DNA from: Rhodococcus rhodnii
GTDB lineage: Bacteria; Actinomycetota; Actinomycetes; Mycobacteriales; Pseudonocardiaceae
NCBI GenBank assembly: GCA_000720375.1
Contig: JOAA01000021.1
Coordinates: 62,001 to 126,000, forward strand
Direction: 5' to 3'
Length of the DNA: 64,000 nt
Part shown: positions 38,836 through 48,074 of the stretch, one piece after another
How positions within the stretch are numbered: position 1 is the first letter of the stretch
Layout of the letters: each line of letters starts with the position of its first letter
The notes under the pieces: model-generated
The model's database searches: none
The model's input: the letters and a program-made list of their open reading frames with translations, nothing else
What the model was told of the DNA's origin: nothing
Program-made: the position numbers and the translations under genes

Positions 38836-40968
38836 TCAGCCGAGCAGCCCTGCCGCCCTGGCCCACCGGTACTTCGCACCCAGCACGGCCACCGGCTTCT
38901 CGGTGGTGTACGGGTACGCCACAATGCGCCTGTCGTACAGGTATTCGCAAGCGCGTTCCACTTCGACGTCACCGGCGAGTGATGCCACCACTGGCTTGTC
39001 GATGCCCTTCGCCCTGGCCTCCTCCACCACTCGCGCGGTCAACTCGGCGAACACCATAGGGGGTGTGACAATGGTGTGCCAGTAGCCGAGTATCAGCGAG
39101 TGGATCCTGGGGTCCTCAAGCCCCAGGCGGATGGTGGCCTCGTACGTTGAAGGCGGTTCACCACCGGTGATGTCGATCGGGTTGCCCGCGGCACCGAACG
39201 GCGGGATGAACTTGCGGAACGCCTCGTCGAGGTCCGGCGGAATGTCCATCAAGGACAATCCTTCTGCGACGACCGCGTCCGAGAGAAGCACACCGGAGCC
39301 GCCGGCACCAGTGATGATCACGACGTTCTCGCCTTGCGGCGTCGGCAGAAGCGGCACGCCACGGGCGTACTCGAGCATCTCGTTCAGGCCGGGCGCCCTG
39401 ATCACGCCTGCCTGCTTGAGGATGTCGTCGTACACCTTGTCGTTGCCCGCCAAGGCACCCGTGTGCGAACTGGCCGCACGCGCACCCATGTCGGTACGTC
39501 CCGCTTTGAGCACGATGACCGGCTTCTTCTTGGTCATCCGCTTCGCCGCGTCGACGAATGCCCTGCCGTCCTTGAGGTCTTCCAGGTGCATCGCCATGAC
39601 GTTGGTGTTGTCGTCCTGCTCGAAGTACGTGAGCAGGTCGTCCTCGTCGATGTCGGACTTGTTGCCAAGACCGACGATCGCCGACACACCCATCTTGGTC
39701 GAGCGGGCGAAACCGAGGATCGCCATGCCGATGCCGCCGCTCTGCGACGTCAGCGCGACACCGCCCTTCACGTCGTACGGCGTGCAGAACGTGGCACACA
39801 GGTTCTGCGGCGTGTAGTAGTAGCCGTAGATGTTCGGGCCGAGCATCCGGATGCCGCGGCGCGCGGCGATCTCGACGATCTCGTCCTGCAGCTCGTGGTT
39901 GCCGGTCTCGGCGAAGCCCGACGGGATCAGCACCGCGGCCGGGATTCCCTTGTCGCCGCACTCCTCCAGCGCGGCGGGCACGAACTTGGCCGGGATGGCG
40001 AAGACCGCGACGTCCACGTCACCGGGGATGTCCTTGACCGACTTGTAGGCCTTGCGGCCCATGATCTCGTCGGCCTTCGGGTTGATCGGGTGGATCCCGC
40101 CCTGGTAGCCGCCGTTGATCAGGTTCTTCATCACCGAGTTGCCGATCTTGCCGTCCTGGTCGGAGGCGCCGATCACGGCAACGGCGGCCGGGTTCATCAT
40201 CTTGGTCATCACCCGGAGGATTTCCTCCTGCGGGATCTGACGCTTCTCGGTGACCGGACCGGTCTGCAGGATGATCCGCACGTCCGCGGCGACCGCGCCG
40301 TCCTTGGAGGCGAACACCGGGTTGAGGTCGAACTCGCTGATCTCCGGGAAGTCAGTGACCAGTTCGGACACTCGGCGCAGCACGTCGGCGAGGGTGTCCG
40401 CGTCGACAGGGTCGGCGCCACGAGCTCCCTTGAGGACCTCGGCAGCGGCGATACCGTCCAACATGGACAGTGCTTCGGTCTGGGATACCGGTGCGAGCCG
40501 GAAGGTGACGTCCTTGAGCACCTCGACCAGCACGCCTCCGAGTCCGAAAGCGACAACCTTGCCGAACGTCGGGTCGGTCGTGGCGCCGATGATGACCTCT
40601 TGGCCACCGCCGACCATCTGCTGCACCTGTACGCCGTCGATCTGGGCGTCGGCCTTGTAGCTCTTCGCGTTGGCGATGATCTTCTCGAAGCCGGCCCGTG
40701 CGGCGTCCGAATCGGACACTCCGACGAGCACGCCGCCTGCCTCGGTCTTGTGCAGGATGTCCGGCGACACGATCTTCAGCACGACCGGGAAGCCGATCTT
40801 CTCGGCCAGCGCGACCGCCTCGTCGGCGGTCGCGGCCAGTCCCTCGCCTGGTGTCGGGATGCCGTACGCGTCGCACACGCGCTTGCCTTCAGGCGCGGTC
40901 AGCGCCTCACGGCCCTCGGCCCGCACCTTGTCCAGAATCTCCCGGACGGTCTGGGCATCGTATGTCAT
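38836..40968 (-). CDS. ADP-forming acyl-CoA synthetase (fused beta-alpha)
   Basis: 710 aa. Residues 1-235 are the ATP-grasp (beta) part (GFPVVLKIVSPDILHKTEAGG); about 250-345 a CoA-binding Rossmann domain (AAVAVIGASDQDGKIGNSV); about 350-700 the ligase CoA domain (TSQSGGIGMAIL) with the conserved His502 in SSHTGALAG. This class interconverts acyl-CoA + ADP + Pi with acid + CoA + ATP. Coming 4 nt after frc it could make ATP from formyl-CoA, or activate oxalate to prime the CoA-transferase cycle. Acyl substrate not provable from sequence. Confidence 0.88.
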   Translation of the reverse strand: MTYDAQTVREILDKVRAEGREALTAPEGKRVCDAYGIPTPGEGLAATADEAVALAEKIGFPVVLKIVSPDILHKTEAGGVLVGVSDSDAARAGFEKIIANAKSYKADAQIDGVQVQQMVGGGQEVIIGATTDPTFGKVVAFGLGGVLVEVLKDVTFRLAPVSQTEALSMLDGIAAAEVLKGARGADPVDADTLADVLRRVSELVTDFPEISEFDLNPVFASKDGAVAADVRIILQTGPVTEKRQIPQEEILRVMTKMMNPAAVAVIGASDQDGKIGNSVMKNLINGGYQGGIHPINPKADEIMGRKAYKSVKDIPGDVDVAVFAIPAKFVPAALEECGDKGIPAAVLIPSGFAETGNHELQDEIVEIAARRGIRMLGPNIYGYYYTPQNLCATFCTPYDVKGGVALTSQSGGIGMAILGFARSTKMGVSAIVGLGNKSDIDEDDLLTYFEQDDNTNVMAMHLEDLKDGRAFVDAAKRMTKKKPVIVLKAGRTDMGARAASSHTGALAGNDKVYDDILKQAGVIRAPGLNEMLEYARGVPLLPTPQGENVVIITGAGGSGVLLSDAVVAEGLSLMDIPPDLDEAFRKFIPPFGAAGNPIDITGGEPPSTYEATIRLGLEDPRIHSLILGYWHTIVTPPMVFAELTARVVEEARAKGIDKPVVASLAGDVEVERACEYLYDRRIVAYPYTTEKPVAVLGAKYRWARAAGLLG

Positions 40969-40972
40969 GACT

Positions 40973-42202
40973 TCAGATCACTCCGTTCGCGGAGAGCTCG
41001 GTCAGCTCTTCCTCGGCGACGCCCAGTTCCTGGACGTAGATATCCCTGTTGTGTTCGCCGAGCAGCGGTGAGCGCTCGACCTCCGCCGGCGAGTCGGACA
41101 GCTTGATCGGCATGCCGACCGTGGTGAACGTCCCGCGCTGCGGGTGGGGAACGTCGACGACCATCTCGTTGGCGCGCAACGACTCGTCCTCGATGATCTC
41201 CTTTGTGGACAGGATCGGTCCACACGGGATGTTGTGCTTGTTCAGCATCGCGAGCACGTCGTACTTGCTGTGGTTGATCGACCATTCCTCGATCATCTGG
41301 AACATCTTGTCCAGCTTGTTCAGCCGGGCCTCCGGGGTGGCCCACTCGGGGTCCTCGGTCAGGTCGGTCCGGCCGATCAGCTGCGTGATCGGCTCCCAGC
41401 CGACGGGCTGGACGATCACGTAGACGTAGTCGTTCGGCCCACCGGGCGCGCACCGGACCGCCCACCCCGGCTGGCCACCGCCGGAAGCGTTGCCAGAGCG
41501 CGGAACCGTGTCGCCGAACTCCTTGTTCGGGTACTCCTTGAGCGGGCCGTGCGCCAGGCGCTGCTGGTCGCGAAGCTTGACGCGGGCCAGGTTGAGCACC
41601 GCGTGCTGCATCGCGACCGTCACGCGCTGGCCGCGTCCCGTCTGCTCGCGCTGGTACAGCGCGGCAAGAATGCCTGCCACGGCGTGCATTCCGGTACCCG
41701 AGTCACCGATCTGCGCGCCCGTGGCAAGCGGCGGGCCCTCTTCGAAGCCGGTGGTGCTCATCGAGCCGCCCATGGCCTGAGCAACGACCTCGTACGCCTT
41801 GTAGTGCGTGTAAGGACCTTCGCCAAAACCCTTGATGGACGCGTAGATCAGGCGCGGGTTGAGCTCCTGGAGCTTCTCCCACGGGAATCCCATCCGGTCC
41901 ACCGCGCCGGGGCCGAAGTTCTCCACCATGATGTCGAACTTGCCGATCATCTGGGTGAAGAGCTCCTTGCCCCGCTCGCTCTTCATGTTCAGCGTGATGC
42001 TGCGCTTGTTGCAGTTCAGCATCGTGAAGTACAGGGAGTCCGCGTCCGGCAAGTCCCGCAGCTGCTTGCGGGTGATGTCGCCGGTCGGAGCCTCCACTTT
42101 GACCACATCAGCGCCCAGCCACGCCAGGATCTGGGTGGCGGAGGGCCCTGACTGGACGTGCGTGAAGTCGAGGACGCGAACGCCGTCGAGTGCCTTGCCC
42201 AT
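40973..42202 (-). CDS. frc: Formyl-CoA:oxalate CoA-transferase
   Basis: Class III CoA-transferase moving CoA from formyl-CoA to oxalate. 409 aa. Compared from memory with Oxalobacter Frc it shares [55 protein letters not shown] and IPCGPILS; Asp167 in [10 protein letters not shown] is the catalytic aspartate and [11 protein letters not shown] the mobile glycine loop. ATG 42202 has GGGAGGG upstream. It lies 16 nt after oxc and 4 nt before the CoA-ligase, in one operon. Confidence 0.92.
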   Translation of the reverse strand: MGKALDGVRVLDFTHVQSGPSATQILAWLGADVVKVEAPTGDITRKQLRDLPDADSLYFTMLNCNKRSITLNMKSERGKELFTQMIGKFDIMVENFGPGAVDRMGFPWEKLQELNPRLIYASIKGFGEGPYTHYKAYEVVAQAMGGSMSTTGFEEGPPLATGAQIGDSGTGMHAVAGILAALYQREQTGRGQRVTVAMQHAVLNLARVKLRDQQRLAHGPLKEYPNKEFGDTVPRSGNASGGGQPGWAVRCAPGGPNDYVYVIVQPVGWEPITQLIGRTDLTEDPEWATPEARLNKLDKMFQMIEEWSINHSKYDVLAMLNKHNIPCGPILSTKEIIEDESLRANEMVVDVPHPQRGTFTTVGMPIKLSDSPAEVERSPLLGEHNRDIYVQELGVAEEELTELSANGVI

Positions 42203-42218
42203 GACAGTGCCCTCCCTG

Positions 42219-43952
42219 CTACTTGTACATCGTCTGGTTCATCGTGCCTGGCGCGTAGACCTCGGGGTCGACCCACACGTTGATCAGCGAGGGCAGACCG
42301 GACTCGCGGGCGCGGCGCAGTGCCGGGCCGATGTCCTTGGGGTCACGCACTTCCTCGCCGTAGCCGCCGAGCATCTTGGCGAACTCGTCGTACTTGACGT
42401 CGCCGAGGGTGTTGCCGACGCGGCCGCGGTCAGCGCCGTACTTGGCGATCTGGCCGTAGCGGATCTGGTTCATCGACGAGTTGTTGCCGACGATGCCGAC
42501 GAACGGCAGGTTGTAGCGGACCAGCGTCTCGAAGTCCCAGCCGGTCAGCGAGAAGGCGCCGTCACCGAACAGCGCGACGACCTCCTTGTCCGGGCGGGCG
42601 TACTTCGCCGCGAGGACAAAGGGAACACCGACGCCGAGCGTCCCGAGTGGACCCGGGTCCATCCAGTGCCCCGGCGACTTCGGCTGCACGACCTGGCCGG
42701 AGAAGGTGACGATGTCACCGCCGTCGCCGATGTAGATGGAGTCCTCGGTGAGGAACTCGTTGATCTCGTGCACCAGGCGGTACGGGTCGATCGGCGTGGA
42801 GTCGGAGTGCTGGCGCGGCAAGCGCTTCTGGTACGCGGCGTCCTCGACGCCACGCAGCTCCTCCAGCCACGCCTTGCGGTTGGCGGCGCCGGTGCTGGTG
42901 CGGCCGGACGCGGCCTGGGTGACAGCGGCGAGCACGGCGCCTGCGTCGCCGACGATGCCGAGGTCGATGTCGCGGTTCTTGCCGACCGTGCGGTAGTCCA
43001 GGTCGATCTGCACGACCGTGGCGGACGGCGAAAGCCGCTTGCCGTAACCCATCCGGAAGTCGAAGGGGGTGCCGACGATGATGATCAGGTCGGAGTTCTG
43101 GAACGCGTAGCGGCGCGCCAGCTGCAGGTGGTGCGGGTCGCCAGGAGGCAACGTGCCACGGCCGGAACCGTTCATGAAGGCCGGGATGTTCAGCGTGCGA
43201 ACGAAGTCGATCGCCTCGTCGCTGCCCCGAGTGGTCCAGACCTGGCTGCCGAGCAGCACGCAGGGCTTCTCGGAGTGCACGATCAGGTCGGCGAGCCGCT
43301 CGATGTCGGCGGGGTCGCCGATCGACCGGGTCGAGGCGCGGTAGCGGCCTGCCTCGGGGATGCGCGCCTTCTCCAGCGGCACCTTCGCGTCGAGGATGTC
43401 GCGCGGGATCTCCAGGAACGACGGGCCGGGCGCGCCGGCCATGGCCTCACGGAACGCCATCGATACGAGGTCGGCGATGCGCTCGGTGTGCGGGACGCCC
43501 GCGGCGAACTTGGTGATCGGGGTCATCATGTCGACGTGCGGGAGGTCCTGCAGCGAGCCCATCTTGTGCTGGCTCAACGCTCCCTGGCCGCCGATCAGCA
43601 ACATCGGGCTCTCCGCGCGCAACGCGTTCGCCACACCGGTCACCGCGTCGGTGGTTCCGGGTCCCGCGGTGACGACCGCGCAGCCGGGCCTTCCGGTGAT
43701 GCGGGCATATCCGTCGGCCGCGTGTGCCGCCACCTGTTCGTGGCGGACGTCGACCACTTCGATGCCCTCGTCAACACAGCCGTCGTAGATATCGATGATG
43801 TGACCACCACAGAGCGTGAAGATCACGTCGATACCTTCGGCCTTGAGTGCCTTTGCCACGAGGTGACCACCAGAGATCATCTCGGGCTCCGCGGCACCGT
43901 TGGATGCCTCGATACCAGCGTTCTCGGGCACCGCCTGGGCCGTTTGTGCCAT
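42219..43952 (-). CDS. oxc: ThDP-dependent enzyme, probable oxalyl-CoA decarboxylase
   Basis: 577 aa with the three ThDP-enzyme domains: the catalytic Glu in [19 protein letters not shown], a central domain, and the ThDP/Mg motif [29 protein letters not shown] (in the PP domain, as split segments). Placement directly before frc points to oxalyl-CoA decarboxylase, giving formyl-CoA and CO2. By sequence it also looks like the acetolactate synthase / 2-hydroxyacyl-CoA lyase group, so a related lyase activity remains possible. ATG 43952 after GAGGAG; starts further upstream run into the motif region. Confidence 0.75.
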   Translation of the reverse strand: MAQTAQAVPENAGIEASNGAAEPEMISGGHLVAKALKAEGIDVIFTLCGGHIIDIYDGCVDEGIEVVDVRHEQVAAHAADGYARITGRPGCAVVTAGPGTTDAVTGVANALRAESPMLLIGGQGALSQHKMGSLQDLPHVDMMTPITKFAAGVPHTERIADLVSMAFREAMAGAPGPSFLEIPRDILDAKVPLEKARIPEAGRYRASTRSIGDPADIERLADLIVHSEKPCVLLGSQVWTTRGSDEAIDFVRTLNIPAFMNGSGRGTLPPGDPHHLQLARRYAFQNSDLIIIVGTPFDFRMGYGKRLSPSATVVQIDLDYRTVGKNRDIDLGIVGDAGAVLAAVTQAASGRTSTGAANRKAWLEELRGVEDAAYQKRLPRQHSDSTPIDPYRLVHEINEFLTEDSIYIGDGGDIVTFSGQVVQPKSPGHWMDPGPLGTLGVGVPFVLAAKYARPDKEVVALFGDGAFSLTGWDFETLVRYNLPFVGIVGNNSSMNQIRYGQIAKYGADRGRVGNTLGDVKYDEFAKMLGGYGEEVRDPKDIGPALRRARESGLPSLINVWVDPEVYAPGTMNQTMYK

Positions 43953-43973
43953 CTGGTCATCTCCTCGGGTCGC

Positions 43974-43993
43974 ATACTGCATACCGTATGTAC
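43974..43993 (-). promoter_or_regulatory. Shared motif site 5 upstream of oxc
   Basis: ATACTGCATAC at 43974-43984 continuing into CCGTATGTAC; the second part makes a CATAC-C-GTATG palindrome. It begins 22 nt from the oxc start, so binding would cover the promoter or early leader. Confidence 0.65.
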
Positions 43994-44030
43994 TTCATAG
44001 TGGACCTCTTCATGTCCCTTTGTCCAGACT

Positions 44031-44300
44031 TCAATCGCGCCAGTCCACGCCGCGCCATGTCTCGACCACTGTGGACACTCGGGATGTCGCCTCGGACAAT
44101 GACATTCCTCGCCCGACCGCGACTCCAAGCAGAAAACAGGTCAGTGGCGCGGCCGAGCCGCCCACGTCCCTGACGACACAGCGCGCCACGTCCAGGAGCG
44201 CATGTCTGTCCAGTTCGTCCGGTCCGAGACCGAGCTCGGCCACGACCAGATCCGTCCACTCGTCGAGGACGGTGTTCTTGTGTGAAAGTGAAAACTTCAC
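44031..44300 (-). CDS. DUF6457-type small protein (molybdopterin/FDH-associated)
   Basis: 89 aa: VLDEWTDLVVAELGLGPDE, ALLDVARCVVRDVGGSAAPLTCFLLGVAVGRG. This matches the DUF6457 pattern I remember, small helical proteins found alone or fused to MobA-type molybdopterin-guanylyltransferase and near formate dehydrogenases. Function unproven. ATG 44300 overlaps the stop of the SelB-like gene (ATGA), so the two are coupled; oxc follows about 80 nt later. Confidence 0.7.
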   Translation of the reverse strand: MKFSLSHKNTVLDEWTDLVVAELGLGPDELDRHALLDVARCVVRDVGGSAAPLTCFLLGVAVGRGMSLSEATSRVSTVVETWRGVDWRD

Positions 44301-45985
44301 GACCTTCGCCCCTTCCGCAGTCGTCGTTGACTTGCGTCGAGTCGTTCGGTCACCCCCCGCGCGTCCAGCAGTTCCAACAGGGGTACGGCCACCCGCCGGC
44401 TCGTCCGCAACGCCGTGCGCACCTGAGCCACCGTGAACGTCTCGGGCAGCTCGGTCAGTACGGCCTTCGCCAGGTCGATCGCGTCCGGCCGGAGGTACAC
44501 CCCATCGGCAAGGCGGATCAGCATTCCCCTTGCCACCGCGGCATTCAGGCGTTTGGCCGTCAGCCCCAGCTCGCCAAGGCGCGGTTGTTCCGGCGCCGCA
44601 AAGGGTTCCATCGCCAGGTCGTCGATCAGCTTCTCCAGCGCGTCGCGCGGGCCCAGCACCAGCCGCCCACCCAACATGCGCACGCCAAGACCGCGTGACG
44701 CCCTCGCCAACGGTTCGACCAGCCGCCGGTCTGGCAAGCCAAGCACTTGCGCGGCAACGGGTTTCGGCATCGCCGGGTCTTCCGGGTGGCGTGCGGCGTA
44801 CTCACGCACGGCCTCGAGCAGCGACTGGCGCAGCTTCTGGAAGCGGTCCGGATCGAACAGCCACTCCCCCACCGATGGCGCACGCGGCACCGTACAACCC
44901 ATGGCGACGAGGTCGCTGCGCCGCACCATTCCGCGCCTGCGCAACTCCTGCATCCCGTCCGTGGTTATGTCTCGTTTGGACAGATCGACGGCACGTTCCA
45001 CCATCGCACCGCCCAGTCGCAGGTCGGGCGGCAGGATGTCGAGCACGGTGACGCCCGCGACGACGAGGTGCCGCTGCGGATCGTGCAGCAGGCCGGAGTC
45101 GCCGATTCGCAGGGGCAGCGGTGAGCGCAGCGTCAGGCGCGCGACGGACGGACCGAGATGACGGACATGGGCGGGTATTCCGGCCGAACCGATGTGCAGC
45201 ACCAGTTCTCGCGCCGGCATCCCGGATTTGTCCAGCATCTTCAGCCGGACGTCGATTACGGACACGAATCTCCAGCTGTTGAGCGCGACCAAAGCCTGTC
45301 CCCTGCGCATCCGGCGGGGATTGATTCCGTCCACTTTCATGGCGACTCGGCCCGCTCCGGCGACCGCTGTCATCGGCTGTCCGAGCGACTCCAGGGACTC
45401 AATTCGGACACGGCGTCCGGTCGGTGCGACCACCAATTCATCACCGGTGTGCAAAGTGCCAACCGGAAGCGTCCCGGTGACGACTGTTCCCGCCGTCTCA
45501 TCGACCCAGAGCCGCACGGCCGCGGTGGGGTCCGGCAGCGGCATCCGGTCGGCCAGCCGATCCAGCGCGTGCCTCAGCTCGGCGATGCCGTCCCCGGTCA
45601 AACCGCTGACCACGACCGGTTCGGCCTCGGCGAGGCTGGTCCCGGCCAGCTCGGCGCGCGCCCGCCGCAACGCGGGCAGCGGGTCGGCCAGATCGCTGCG
45701 GGTGATGACCAGCAGACCTTGCCGAATTCCTAACGCGTGCAGTGCCGCCAAATGCTCACTGGACTGCGGCATCCAGCCGGAGTCGGCGGCCACCACAAGG
45801 AGCACCGCGGAGACCGGGCAAATGCCCGCCAATGTGGCAGCCGCGGGCAAATCGACCAATTCGACCATGCGCCCGGACGGCAATTTCGTCCACGCCGAGC
45901 CAAGCGTCGGCGTCATCCCGGTGAGCCGCTCCACCAGTGTCGACTTTCCGTGGTCGGCATGGCCGGCCGTCGCGATTACCCACAT
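44297..45985 (-). CDS. selB: SelB-like elongation factor with degenerate GTPase motifs
   Basis: 562 aa with the SelB layout: GTPase domain, EF-Tu-like beta-barrels (about 170-340) and C-terminal winged helices (about 380-560) that in true SelB bind SECIS RNA. The P-loop GHADHGKST (8-16) is near normal, but the switch I/G2 stretch is missing between TGMTP and LGSAW, the G3 motif reads DLPA (45-48) without Gly-His, and G4 reads TRSD (95-98) rather than N/TKxD. GTP hydrolysis may be lost. No selA, selD, selC or TGA-containing formate dehydrogenase is seen in the window. It may serve formate metabolism or another role. Confidence 0.8.
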   Translation of the reverse strand: MWVIATAGHADHGKSTLVERLTGMTPTLGSAWTKLPSGRMVELVDLPAAATLAGICPVSAVLLVVAADSGWMPQSSEHLAALHALGIRQGLLVITRSDLADPLPALRRARAELAGTSLAEAEPVVVSGLTGDGIAELRHALDRLADRMPLPDPTAAVRLWVDETAGTVVTGTLPVGTLHTGDELVVAPTGRRVRIESLESLGQPMTAVAGAGRVAMKVDGINPRRMRRGQALVALNSWRFVSVIDVRLKMLDKSGMPARELVLHIGSAGIPAHVRHLGPSVARLTLRSPLPLRIGDSGLLHDPQRHLVVAGVTVLDILPPDLRLGGAMVERAVDLSKRDITTDGMQELRRRGMVRRSDLVAMGCTVPRAPSVGEWLFDPDRFQKLRQSLLEAVREYAARHPEDPAMPKPVAAQVLGLPDRRLVEPLARASRGLGVRMLGGRLVLGPRDALEKLIDDLAMEPFAAPEQPRLGELGLTAKRLNAAVARGMLIRLADGVYLRPDAIDLAKAVLTELPETFTVAQVRTALRTSRRVAVPLLELLDARGVTERLDASQRRLRKGRRS

Positions 45986-46050
45986 CGCTCATATCGCCCC
46001 GCACCAGGCATTTGGCATGCCTCCTCGACACCGTTGACCGAAGGTGTTCA

Positions 46051-46070
46051 TACGGTATACTGAATACACT
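46051..46070. promoter_or_regulatory. Shared motif site 6 between selB-like and ketopantoate-reductase-like genes
   Basis: TACGGTATACTGAATACACT: ATAC units start at 46050, 46057 and 46064, exactly 7 nt apart; the core ATACTGAATAC is at 46057-46067. It lies 28 nt before the plus-strand GTG and 72 nt from the minus-strand start. TATACT inside it could double as a -10 box. Confidence 0.65.
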
Positions 46071-46094
46071 ATCGACGCAAGAACGGAGCCGCCC

Positions 46095-47069
46095 GTGAGA
46101 GTTGCTGTTCTTGGCGCCGGTGCAATCGGCGCGTATGTCGGAGCCGGACTCCATCGTGCTGGAGTCGAGGTTCATCTGATCGCCCGTGGAGCTCATCTGC
46201 AGGCGATCAAGGCGTCGGGTCTCAAGGTACTGTCTCCGCGAGGAGACTTCGAGGTCCATCCGTACGCTACCGACAATCCAGAAGAGGTCGGGCCAGTCGA
46301 TCACGTCTTCCTCGGCCTCAAAGCCAACCAGTACGCAGCGGCGGGACCGATGGTCAAACCGTTGCTGCACGACACGACAACACTGATCACCGCACAGAAC
46401 GGCATCCCGTACTGGTACTTCCACGGGTTGCCCGGTCCTTACGAGGGTCACCGGATCGAGAGCGTGGATCCCGGTGGCGCGGTGAGCAAGGCACTACCGG
46501 TCCACCGGGCCGTCGGCTGCGTGGTCTACGCGGCGACCGAGATCGAACAGCCTGGGGTGATCCGTCACCTGGAAGGCACCCGGTTCTCGATCGGCGAGCC
46601 GGACGGCTCGATGTCCGTGCGCTGCAAGGAGTTCTCCGACGCGATGATCGCGGGCGGGCTGAAATGCCCGGTGGAGGCCGATCTGCGCAACGACATCTGG
46701 ATCAAGCTGATGGGCAACATCGCGTTCAACCCGATCAGCGCCCTGTCGCGGGCCACGATGGCATCGATCTGCCGTCACGACGAGACCCGCGAACTGGTCG
46801 TCAGGATGATGACCGAAACCCTCGAGGTCGCTGCCAGCCTCGGGTGCCACCCGAAGATGTCGGTCGAGCGCAGGCTCGCAGGCGCCGAGAAGGCGGGTGA
46901 GCACAAGACGTCCACTCTCCAGGATCTGGAGAAGGGCAAGCCCCTCGAGTTGGACGTGATCATCAAGGCGGTAGTGGAGCTGGCCGATCTGACCGGCGTC
47001 AAGGTACCCACGTTGCGCACGATCGGCGCCGTGGCCGACCTGTTGAACGAGCAGTTGACCGCCGCTTAA
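46095..47069 (+). CDS. Ketopantoate reductase-like (PanE/ApbA) oxidoreductase
   Basis: 324 aa NAD(P)H-dependent 2-oxoacid reductase family: RVAVLGAGAIGAYVGAGLHRAG is the dinucleotide fold, TLITAQNGIPYWYF the signature loop, and LRNDIWIKLMGNIAFNPISAL carries the catalytic Lys and Asn. In an oxalate/formate block it may reduce glyoxylate- or tartronate-like compounds rather than ketopantoate; this is inference. GTG 46095 with GGAG upstream is chosen over an in-frame start inside the promoter motif. Confidence 0.82.
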   Translation: MRVAVLGAGAIGAYVGAGLHRAGVEVHLIARGAHLQAIKASGLKVLSPRGDFEVHPYATDNPEEVGPVDHVFLGLKANQYAAAGPMVKPLLHDTTTLITAQNGIPYWYFHGLPGPYEGHRIESVDPGGAVSKALPVHRAVGCVVYAATEIEQPGVIRHLEGTRFSIGEPDGSMSVRCKEFSDAMIAGGLKCPVEADLRNDIWIKLMGNIAFNPISALSRATMASICRHDETRELVVRMMTETLEVAASLGCHPKMSVERRLAGAEKAGEHKTSTLQDLEKGKPLELDVIIKAVVELADLTGVKVPTLRTIGAVADLLNEQLTAA

Positions 47070-47094
47070 TCCCTTTTTGGGTAGCCTTCGGGCC

Positions 47095-48006
47095 GTGTTG
47101 CTGCGCCAGCTTGAGTATCTCGTGGCCTTGGCTCGCGAGGGGCATTTCTCGCGCGCAGCGCAGGCGTGTCACGTTTCGCAACCGTCGCTGTCCGCGGCGA
47201 TCCGCAAGCTCGAACACGAGCTCGATGTGCCGATCGTCCGCAGGGGTAACAGATACGACGGGCTTACGCCGGAAGGCGAACGGGTGCTCCTCTGGGCGCA
47301 CCGGATCCTCGCCGAGTGCGAGGAGCTACGACAAGATCTGTCCACAATGGAGAATGGGTTGGCCGGGACGCTCCGAATCGGAGCGATCCCGACCACCCTG
47401 ACCGTGGCCCCGTTGCTCACCACGCCGTTCTGCGCGCGCTACCCGCGTGCCAGGGTGTCCATCGAGTCACTGTCCTCACAGGACATCGTGCACCGGCTCA
47501 CCGAGTTCGAGCTGGACGTCGGGATGACCTATTTGGACGGTGAGCCACTCGGCCGGGTCCGCACATTTCCCTTGTACGAAGAGAAATACCTGCTGCTCGT
47601 GCCATCCGACCACGTGTTGGCCGAGCAGCAGGTGGTCGGCTGGGCCGACGCGGCCAAACAGCCGCTGTGCCTGCTTTCCGAGCAGATGCGCAACCGCCGC
47701 ATTCTCGACGAGATGTTCGCGTCAGTCGGCGCCATGGCCGTGCCATCGATCGAAACCGACACCGTATCGGCCTTGTACGCGCATGTCGCGACCCGCAACT
47801 GGTGCAGCGTGATCTCCCACGCGTGGCTGAACATGTTCGGTGTGCCGCAAGGGATGCGCGTGGTGCCACTGGAACGAGTCAGACCCGCGCCCCGGATCGG
47901 CCTGGTGATCGCCGACCGTGATCCTGAGCCTCTGGTGGCGCGAGCACTGGTCGATGTCAGCGCGAGCGTGGACGTCCGCGCGGCACTGGCGGCGCACCTG
48001 CGATAG
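47095..48006 (+). CDS. LysR-type regulator, probable formate dehydrogenase regulator
   Basis: 303 aa. N-terminal helix-turn-helix LLRQLEYLVALAREGHFSRA, ACHVSQPSLSAAIRKLE; the rest is a LysR substrate-binding fold (LRIGAIPTTLTVAPLL). GTG 47095 gives the standard N-terminus. Directly followed on the same strand by NAD-formate dehydrogenase (68 nt gap), which suggests control of formate oxidation. Confidence 0.9.
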   Translation: MLLRQLEYLVALAREGHFSRAAQACHVSQPSLSAAIRKLEHELDVPIVRRGNRYDGLTPEGERVLLWAHRILAECEELRQDLSTMENGLAGTLRIGAIPTTLTVAPLLTTPFCARYPRARVSIESLSSQDIVHRLTEFELDVGMTYLDGEPLGRVRTFPLYEEKYLLLVPSDHVLAEQQVVGWADAAKQPLCLLSEQMRNRRILDEMFASVGAMAVPSIETDTVSALYAHVATRNWCSVISHAWLNMFGVPQGMRVVPLERVRPAPRIGLVIADRDPEPLVARALVDVSASVDVRAALAAHLR

Positions 48007-48074
48007 TTTTCACCTCTCGCGGGATAGAAAACTTCGCTTTGACCTGGGCATTGTCCGAGGTCGACGCTGAGCGT

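Noticed and set aside
42219..43952. Acetolactate synthase for branched amino acids
   Set aside because: No regulatory subunit or ilv genes nearby and it is directly before frc; kept only as an alternative for the general ThDP family.
43983..46094. tRNA-Sec or selA near the SelB-like gene
   Set aside because: No tRNA-like T-loop/acceptor pattern or SelA-like frame was seen in the window.
46044..46094. Earlier start for the ketopantoate-reductase-like protein
   Set aside because: It would translate the promoter motif; the GTG at 46095 gives the standard dinucleotide-fold start.
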